5,902 nt of DNA, from the NCBI GenBank assembly GCA_003557585.1, contig PWOE01000019.1, positions 1 through 5,902 of the forward strand, read 5' to 3'. The position numbers and the translations under genes are program-made. Under the pieces are notes generated by a model, which was not told the DNA's origin, made no database searches, and saw nothing but the letters and a program-made list of their open reading frames with translations. The stretch is from Candidatus Nealsoniibacteriota bacterium. Its GTDB lineage: Bacteria; Patescibacteriota; Minisyncoccia; Minisyncoccales; CSSED10-335. This document shows positions 1 through 4,525 of this stretch, in pieces; position 1 is the stretch's first letter; each line of letters begins with the position of its first letter.

Positions 1-1044
1 AACGGCTTAGGTGTTTTGAAGTCAGTTAAGATAATCAATGAAAAGATTGCTCCTCAATTAATAAACAAGAGTCTCTTTTCTCAAAGAGAGATTGATAATT
101 TTTTAATTGAATTAGATGGCACAGAAAACAAGTCAAAGATTGGAGCCAATACGATTCTTGGAGTCTCTATCGCCCTAGCTAAGGCAGCAGCTTTTGAATC
201 AAAAAAGCCTCTTTACAGATACATTAATGAGCTTTACGGCTCTTCTGATATTTCTCTACCAAGACCGGCCTTTAACGTTATAAATGGTGGAGCCCATGCT
301 GGCAACGATCTTGATTTCCAAGAATTTATGATTCTTCCCGAAAAGAAGAAAATTAAAGATTCAATTCAAGAGGCAGTGGAGTTCTATAATCTCTTGAAAA
401 AAAGCCTTGCCAAGAGATATTCTCTTCAAGCAACTAATATTGGCGATGAAGGCGGTTTTGCTCCGCCAATATCACAACCAGAAGATGCGATAAAACTGAT
501 TCTTGGTATCTCGAAGATAGATATCATTCTAGATGTTGCTGCCGGTGAGTTTTTTGACGGCAAAAGGTATAAAATTGGTATCGATTCTTTCAACAAAGAA
601 GAGTTAACTAATTATTATCTTCAATTAACAAGAAGATATCCTATTATCGGCATAGAGGATCCTTTTTCTGAAGATGATTGGCAAGCCTGGCAACTTTTAA
701 AATCTAAAGTTGAAAAAGGTATTTTGATAATAGGGGACGACTTGATAGCGACCAATGTCTCAAGAATAAGAGAGGCTGAAGAGAAAAAAGCTTGCAATTC
801 AATGATATTAAAGCCGAACCAGATCGGCAGCGTAACAGAGTCGTTAGAAGCAGCTAAAGTGGCCAAAGCATTGAATTGGAAAATTATGGTTTCTCATAGA
901 TCAGGAGAGACCAATGATGATTTCATCTCTGATTTCGCAGTTGCTATTGGTGCAGAGTTTATAAAATCTGGAGCACCAGTGCGAGGCGAACGAGTGGCTA
1001 AATATAATAGGCTAATGGAGATAGAACAAGAGATCTCAAAATGA
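1..1044 (+). CDS. eno: enolase (phosphopyruvate hydratase), 5' partial
   Basis: Converts 2-phosphoglycerate to phosphoenolpyruvate in the cytosol. The frame is open to the left edge: residues NGLGV before the TTG at 16 match the family's conserved 'GKGV.KAV' segment, so TTG 16 is an internal Leu. About 60 N-terminal residues, including the SGAST loop, lie outside. Numbering from base 1, I see LDGTENKS, NGGAH (H99), QEFMI (E108), GDEGG (E150, acid catalyst), metal ligands D178 (LDVAAGEFF), E219 (IEDPFSEDDW) and D246 (GDDL), catalytic K271 (LKPNQIG), SHRSGE (H299) and IKSGAP (K322). All expected catalytic and metal residues in the visible part are present. The end is short: it stops at EIEQEISK and lacks the roughly 15-20-residue tail of E. 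coli or yeast enolase. The IEDPF form resembles eukaryotic and archaeal enolases more than the common bacterial IEDGL. The TGA stop overlaps the gpmI ATG. Confidence 0.97.
   Translation, partial: NGLGVLKSVKIINEKIAPQLINKSLFSQREIDNFLIELDGTENKSKIGANTILGVSIALAKAAAFESKKPLYRYINELYGSSDISLPRPAFNVINGGAHAGNDLDFQEFMILPEKKKIKDSIQEAVEFYNLLKKSLAKRYSLQATNIGDEGGFAPPISQPEDAIKLILGISKIDIILDVAAGEFFDGKRYKIGIDSFNKEELTNYYLQLTRRYPIIGIEDPFSEDDWQAWQLLKSKVEKGILIIGDDLIATNVSRIREAEEKKACNSMILKPNQIGSVTESLEAAKVAKALNWKIMVSHRSGETNDDFISDFAVAIGAEFIKSGAPVRGERVAKYNRLMEIEQEISK
437..472 (+). repeat. 9-bp inverted repeat with nested GC hairpin inside eno
   Basis: ATATTGGCG at 437-445 is the exact reverse complement of CGCCAATAT at 464-472, with an 18-base spacer. 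A second stem, GGCGG (451-455) with CCGCC (463-467), uses part of the same right arm, so the two folds exclude each other. The region encodes the invariant GDEGGFAP motif, which constrains much of the sequence. A role in the mRNA is inference only. Confidence 0.4.
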
Positions 1045-2543
1045 AGAAAGTTATCTTAATTATAAGAGATGGCTGGGGCTACAGAAAGTCAACAAAGTTT
1101 AATGCTTTAGCTGAAGCCAAGACTCCGATTGATGACAAGATATCAAAAGAATATCCAACTGTAATTATCGATGCCTCGCAAGAAGCGGTTGGGCTTCCTA
1201 AGAACTATCAAGGCAACTCTGAAGTTGGTCATTTAACAATCGGCTCTGGGCGGATTATAGAACAGAGCTTGATAAGAATAGACAAATCTATCAAAGACGG
1301 CTCTTTTTTTAGAAAAGAAGAGTTTTTAAAGGCGATAGATAATTGCGAAAAGCATAATTCCAAATTGCACATAATCGGTCTTTTGCAGAAAGAAGGAGTG
1401 CATTCACATATCAACCATCTTTTTGCCATTCTTGAATTGGCTGCTCAAAGAAAATTTAAAGATGTTGTAATTCATGTAATCACTGATGGCCGTGATTCAC
1501 CGGTAGATAGAGGCAGAACTTATCTCAAAGAGTTGATCAAGAAGATGCAAGAATTGAATTTAGGTGAGATAGCAACCATTAATGGTCGCTATTTTGCCAT
1601 GGATAGAGACAAGAGGTGGCAAAGAACCCAAAAAGCCTACGAGGCTATCGTTATGGCTCAATCAAAAGAGAGATTTCAAGATCCTCTTGATAAGCTTAAT
1701 CAATTCTACAAGAGAAAGATAACAGATGAGTTTGTTGTTCCGGCCGTTAAAGATGGCTATCAAGGAATAAAAGAGAATGACTCAGTTATCTTTTACAATC
1801 TTAGGACCGATAGACCCCGTCAATTAACTCAAGCTATCGCTGAAAAAGAATTCAATGAATGGCCAAGAAAGTTCATCAAGACATTCTTTGTTGCCATGAC
1901 TGACTACTACAAGCCGATGAATGCTCATGTTGTTTTCAAAGAAAAAAAGATAAAGAATATTTTAGGAGAAGTTTTGAGCAGAAACAAGAAAAAGCAACTG
2001 AGATTAAGCGAAACAGAGAAATATCCTCATGTCACCTTCTTTTTCAACGGTCAACAGGAAGATGCTTTCAATGGCGAAGAGAGGATTATGGTTGCTTCAC
2101 CTAAAGTTGACACTTATGATCAGAAGCCGGAGATGAGCATCGATCAAGTCGTTAAGATAGCTCAGCGAGAGATAGCTAAAGACAAGCATGATCTTGTTGT
2201 AATTAATCTTGTTAATGCTGATATGGTTGGCCATAGTGGTAAAAGGAAGGCGATAATCGAAGCCGTTGAAGCGGTTGACAAGGCAACTGGCAAGATAATC
2301 GAAGAAGGATTGAAAAAAGACTATTCAATAATTGTCTTTGCCGACCATGGCAATGCTGAAGATCAGAGAAAAGAGTGGCGCACCAGTCACACGATTAATC
2401 CCGTTCCCTTAACATTAATTACTTCTCAGAAGGATTTGAAATTAAAGAAAAACAAGGGCTTGCAAGACATTGCGCCAACTGTTTTAGATATTATGGGTAT
2501 TGAAAAACCAGAAGAGATGCAAGGAGAAAGCATCATTAAATAG
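1041..2543 (+). CDS. gpmI: 2,3-bisphosphoglycerate-independent phosphoglycerate mutase
   Basis: Interconverts 3- and 2-phosphoglycerate with two Mn ions and a phosphoserine intermediate; a cytosolic alkaline-phosphatase-superfamily enzyme. At 500 residues it is close to the usual ~510. The phosphatase half is split around the inserted transferase domain. Visible metal ligands are D10 (RDGWG), catalytic S60 (GNSEVGH), D394 and H398 (ADMVGHSG), D435 and H436 (ADHGN) and H450 (SHTINPVPL). Substrate residues are H121 (GVHSH), D152 (TDGRD), R183 and R189 (GRYFAMDRD), R255 and R258 (NLRTDR) and K327 (ETEKY). All match the positions known from the Geobacillus enzyme, so it should be active. The ATG at 1041 gives the standard N-terminus just before the DGWG motif and overlaps the eno stop (ATGA), suggesting translational coupling with the next enzyme in the pathway. 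No Shine-Dalgarno is seen. The loop between ADHGN and the last His is a few residues shorter than usual. Stop is TAG. Confidence 0.98.
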   Translation: MKKVILIIRDGWGYRKSTKFNALAEAKTPIDDKISKEYPTVIIDASQEAVGLPKNYQGNSEVGHLTIGSGRIIEQSLIRIDKSIKDGSFFRKEEFLKAIDNCEKHNSKLHIIGLLQKEGVHSHINHLFAILELAAQRKFKDVVIHVITDGRDSPVDRGRTYLKELIKKMQELNLGEIATINGRYFAMDRDKRWQRTQKAYEAIVMAQSKERFQDPLDKLNQFYKRKITDEFVVPAVKDGYQGIKENDSVIFYNLRTDRPRQLTQAIAEKEFNEWPRKFIKTFFVAMTDYYKPMNAHVVFKEKKIKNILGEVLSRNKKKQLRLSETEKYPHVTFFFNGQQEDAFNGEERIMVASPKVDTYDQKPEMSIDQVVKIAQREIAKDKHDLVVINLVNADMVGHSGKRKAIIEAVEAVDKATGKIIEEGLKKDYSIIVFADHGNAEDQRKEWRTSHTINPVPLTLITSQKDLKLKKNKGLQDIAPTVLDIMGIEKPEEMQGESIIK

Positions 2544-2549
2544 TTAATT

Positions 2550-2577
2550 TTGATTTTTTGTCAATTATTGATATAAT
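2550..2577 (+). promoter_or_regulatory. predicted sigma-70-type promoter with extended -10
   Basis: A -35-like TTGATT (2550-2555), 16 bases, then a perfect -10 TATAAT (2572-2577) preceded by TG one base upstream (2569-2570), which is the extended -10 form TGnTATAAT. Transcription would begin around 2583-2585, giving a leader of about 30 bases before the ATG at 2614. It lies in the only sizeable intergenic gap (2544-2613). A 6+6 AT-only inverted repeat (2563-2568 with 2573-2578) overlaps the -10, probably by chance. The rest of the gap shows no clear terminator: the T run at 2554-2559 has no stable stem before it. Confidence 0.7.
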
Positions 2578-2613
2578 TCTTAGACGAGAGCCATTAAAAA
2601 ATAAATTAAAATT

Positions 2614-3258
2614 ATGAAAAAATTTTTCAAAGAGACTCCTATCTGGTTAATTGCATTAGGAGTTGTAGTTTTAGGCTTCACCCTTCTTTTACTCTTTCCT
2701 CAAAGCTCAATGGATAAAGACAAGGTTGGTGAAAGAGCTATTGAGTTCATTGATGAGTACTTTTTGTATGGCCAGATTCCGATAGAATATACCGATATCT
2801 CTTTAGAGAGCGGTATATACAAGATTACTATCATGATGGATAACGAGGAGTTTGATGTCTATGCCACTAAAGATGGTAAATATCTCTTTCCTGAAGGCTA
2901 CGACATGGAAGAAGGCTTCTCTTTTGACGACCTTTACGAAGAACAAGAGATTGATGTTTATTATGACGAAGATGCTATGCTTCCAAGCAATATCGATGAC
3001 TTTGTCGCTTGTTTAGACAAGAATGATTTCAAGATATTTGGGGCCGATTGGTGTCCTTACTGTGAACAATTAGTCGATCTCTTTGGTGGTTATAGCGCGG
3101 TTGATTCAATCTATGTCGAATGCACCGATCAAGAGGATTATTGCAGCGAAAAGGAGATTGCAGGCTATCCAACGATACTTTTAGCTGACAACGAATATCA
3201 AGGACCAAGAGATCTTAATAGCTTTGCTCAAGCGACTCAGTGTGATTTAAGATATTAA
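2614..3258 (+). CDS. membrane-anchored thioredoxin-fold protein (VKOR-partner-like)
   Basis: Probable thiol-disulfide oxidoreductase anchored in the cytoplasmic membrane and facing outward. The 214 residues show a Lys-rich N-terminus, one hydrophobic segment (about 10-28) with no clear cleavage site or lipobox, an unassigned alpha/beta-looking region (about 37-93), a very acidic stretch (94-129), and a short thioredoxin-like domain (about 125-214). The active site is C147-P-Y-C150 and the probable cis-proline is P186 in GYPT. Four more cysteines are C133, C170, C177 and C210. The pattern of a Cys before the fold, WCPYC, VEC with a second Cys seven residues on, GYPT and a terminal Cys resembles the thioredoxin domain fused to VKOR in cyanobacteria and plants; the assignment is from remembered family patterns. 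C170-C177 could be a structural disulfide. The ATG at 2614 keeps the membrane segment; the next Met (33) would lose it. It heads the downstream gene set behind its own promoter. No VKOR or DsbB partner is in view. Confidence 0.8.
   Translation: MKKFFKETPIWLIALGVVVLGFTLLLLFPQSSMDKDKVGERAIEFIDEYFLYGQIPIEYTDISLESGIYKITIMMDNEEFDVYATKDGKYLFPEGYDMEEGFSFDDLYEEQEIDVYYDEDAMLPSNIDDFVACLDKNDFKIFGADWCPYCEQLVDLFGGYSAVDSIYVECTDQEDYCSEKEIAGYPTILLADNEYQGPRDLNSFAQATQCDLRY
2787..2818 (+). repeat. 8-bp inverted repeat inside the thioredoxin-like gene
   Basis: ATATACCG (2787-2794) and CGGTATAT (2811-2818) are exact reverse complements around a 16-base spacer. The spacer contains its own small CTCT/AGAG stem (around 2799-2808), so the transcript could form an interrupted hairpin about 200 bases into the predicted mRNA. 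It lies in codons for a poorly conserved part of the protein (around residues 58-69), so the protein does not obviously impose it. Function is unknown and chance is possible. Confidence 0.35.
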
Positions 3259-3272
3259 ATAATTATTGAAAT

Positions 3273-3506
3273 ATGAAAAAAGTTAAAGTTTACACTACAC
3301 CGACTTGCGTCTATTGCGTTACCTTAAAGAAGTTTTTAGAAGAAAAAGAAGTTGAATTTGAAGAAGTTGATGTCTCTCAAGATAAAGAAGCAGCAGACTA
3401 TATGGTGGACAAGACAGGCCAAATGGGAGTACCAGTTACCGAGATAGATGGAGAGATGATTATCGGCTTTGATAGAGACAAGATTAGTAAACTTCTTAAT
3501 CTCTAA
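3273..3506 (+). CDS. glutaredoxin-like protein (YruB/NrdH-like family)
   Basis: Small cytosolic dithiol oxidoreductase of 77 residues, a normal length for the glutaredoxin-like YruB/NrdH group. Seen directly: a beta strand (KVKVYTTP), the redox motif C12-V-Y-C15 following TPT, a helix (VTLKKFLEEKEV), the 'EFEEVDVS' strand, the cis-proline motif G-V-P54, and the terminal GFD(67) turn where the family contacts the thiol ligand, then a short helix. Family knowledge suggests it reduces disulfides or glutathione-like mixed disulfides; the electron donor (thioredoxin reductase or a low-molecular-weight thiol) cannot be told from this window. It starts 14 bases after the thioredoxin-like gene and ends 5 bases before gap, so co-transcription with both is likely. 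No Shine-Dalgarno precedes the ATG. Confidence 0.93.
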   Translation: MKKVKVYTTPTCVYCVTLKKFLEEKEVEFEEVDVSQDKEAADYMVDKTGQMGVPVTEIDGEMIIGFDRDKISKLLNL

Positions 3507-3511
3507 CAACT

Positions 3512-4525
3512 ATGACTAAAGTTGCTATCAATGGTTTTGGTAGAATAGGGAGAGCTCTCTTTAAGATTATTAGTAGAGATTTTCCAGAGATTGAAATTGT
3601 TGCAATAAATGACCTATCGAGCGCTCAAGAGACAGCGCATCTTTTGAAATACGACTCTCTTTATGGCATCTATGAGAAAGACGTTGCTCTTGAAGGTGAT
3701 TTTCTCGTTTCTGACAGTAAAAAAACAAAGCTATTTTCAGAAAGAGACCCCCTCGATTTGCCATGGCAAGACCTGGGTGTCGATATCGTTTTAGAGTGTA
3801 CGGGCCACTTTCGAGATTATGCTGGAGCTAAAAAACATCTTGATGCCGGCGCTCAATATGTCGTTATCTCTGCTCCATCAAGAGATCCCGACAAGATAAA
3901 CTCATATATCATTGGAGTTAATATCGATAGCTTCAATCACGAACAAGATAGGGTTATTGATATCGGCTCATGCACAACAAATTGCTTGGCACCGATAGCC
4001 AAGATTTTAAATGACAAGATCGGTATCAAGAAAGGCTTTATAACAACAGTTCATAGCTATACCAACGATCAGAGATTGCTTGATGTCTCTCATTCTGACC
4101 TGCGTAGAGCTCGAGCAGCAGCTATAAATATAATCCCAACAACAACAGGAGCAGCTAAGGCCTTGGGTAGAGTGATTCCTCAGTTAGAAGGCAAGATAGA
4201 TGGCATATCTCTTAGAGTGCCGACACCGACAGTCTCCGTTCTAGATCTCTTTTGTGAGCTTGAGAAAGAGACAACTGAAAAAGAATTGAACGATCTATTC
4301 AATAAAGCTTCTCAGGAAAAAGAATATCAAGGGATATTAGCTGTCGAAGATGCTCCATTGGTTTCATCTGACTATATCGGAAACTCTTTCTCATCTATAA
4401 TCGATTCCTCATTCACAATGAGCAATGGCAATCTAGCGAAGATTGTTGCTTGGTATGACAATGAGTGGGGTTATGCTTGTCGCTTGGCAGAAACAGCAAA
4501 GATAATTCACGATAAGATTAATTAA
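3512..4525 (+). CDS. gap: type I glyceraldehyde-3-phosphate dehydrogenase
   Basis: Oxidises and phosphorylates glyceraldehyde-3-phosphate to 1,3-bisphosphoglycerate, or the reverse, in the cytosol. At 337 residues it has the family's usual length. The N-terminal Rossmann motif is NGFGRIGR (7-14), with D34 in INDL at the adenosine-ribose site. Catalytic C154 lies in SCTTNCLAP and its partner H181 in TTVHSYTNDQ. The S-loop is DVSHSDLRRARAAA, followed by R235 in LRVPTPTVSVLDL, and N317 lies in WYDNEWGY. All catalytic residues are intact. Cofactor residues are mixed: D34-L35 as in NAD enzymes, but V192-S193 where NAD-specific enzymes usually have Leu-Pro and chloroplast enzymes Ala-Ser. The flank before the catalytic Cys reads DIGSCTTN rather than the common SNASCTTN. 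The gene lies 5 bases after the glutaredoxin, and its TAA directly abuts the acs ATG. No Shine-Dalgarno is seen. Confidence 0.98.
   Translation: MTKVAINGFGRIGRALFKIISRDFPEIEIVAINDLSSAQETAHLLKYDSLYGIYEKDVALEGDFLVSDSKKTKLFSERDPLDLPWQDLGVDIVLECTGHFRDYAGAKKHLDAGAQYVVISAPSRDPDKINSYIIGVNIDSFNHEQDRVIDIGSCTTNCLAPIAKILNDKIGIKKGFITTVHSYTNDQRLLDVSHSDLRRARAAAINIIPTTTGAAKALGRVIPQLEGKIDGISLRVPTPTVSVLDLFCELEKETTEKELNDLFNKASQEKEYQGILAVEDAPLVSSDYIGNSFSSIIDSSFTMSNGNLAKIVAWYDNEWGYACRLAETAKIIHDKIN

Noticed and set aside
16..18. TTG as the start codon of enolase
   Set aside because: The frame continues upstream to base 1 with family-conserved residues, so this TTG is an internal Leu codon and the gene is cut by the window edge.
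621..866. Minus-strand open frame inside eno
   Set aside because: It is antisense to a strongly conserved part of enolase and has no recognisable product or start signal.
1042..1044. UGA read as glycine (the code of Gracilibacteria/SR1-type bacteria)
   Set aside because: No in-frame UGA occurs inside any of the six genes, Gly is encoded by GGN throughout, and the eno UGA falls at the expected end in a normal ATGA overlap. A single UGA cannot prove it, but nothing supports recoding.
1229..1429. Minus-strand open frame inside gpmI
   Set aside because: It is a shadow of the gpmI coding sequence with no protein-like features.
2256..2281. Tandem 9-base repeat-like pattern in gpmI
   Set aside because: It simply encodes the conserved EAVEAVD helix of the family.
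2531..2560. Intrinsic terminator after gpmI (T run at 2554-2559)
   Set aside because: The sequence before the T run forms only weak, imperfect A/T pairs with no GC stem; the T-rich stretch is better explained as part of the promoter region.
3570..3764. Minus-strand open frame inside gap
   Set aside because: It is antisense to the Gap Rossmann domain; no family match or regulatory context.
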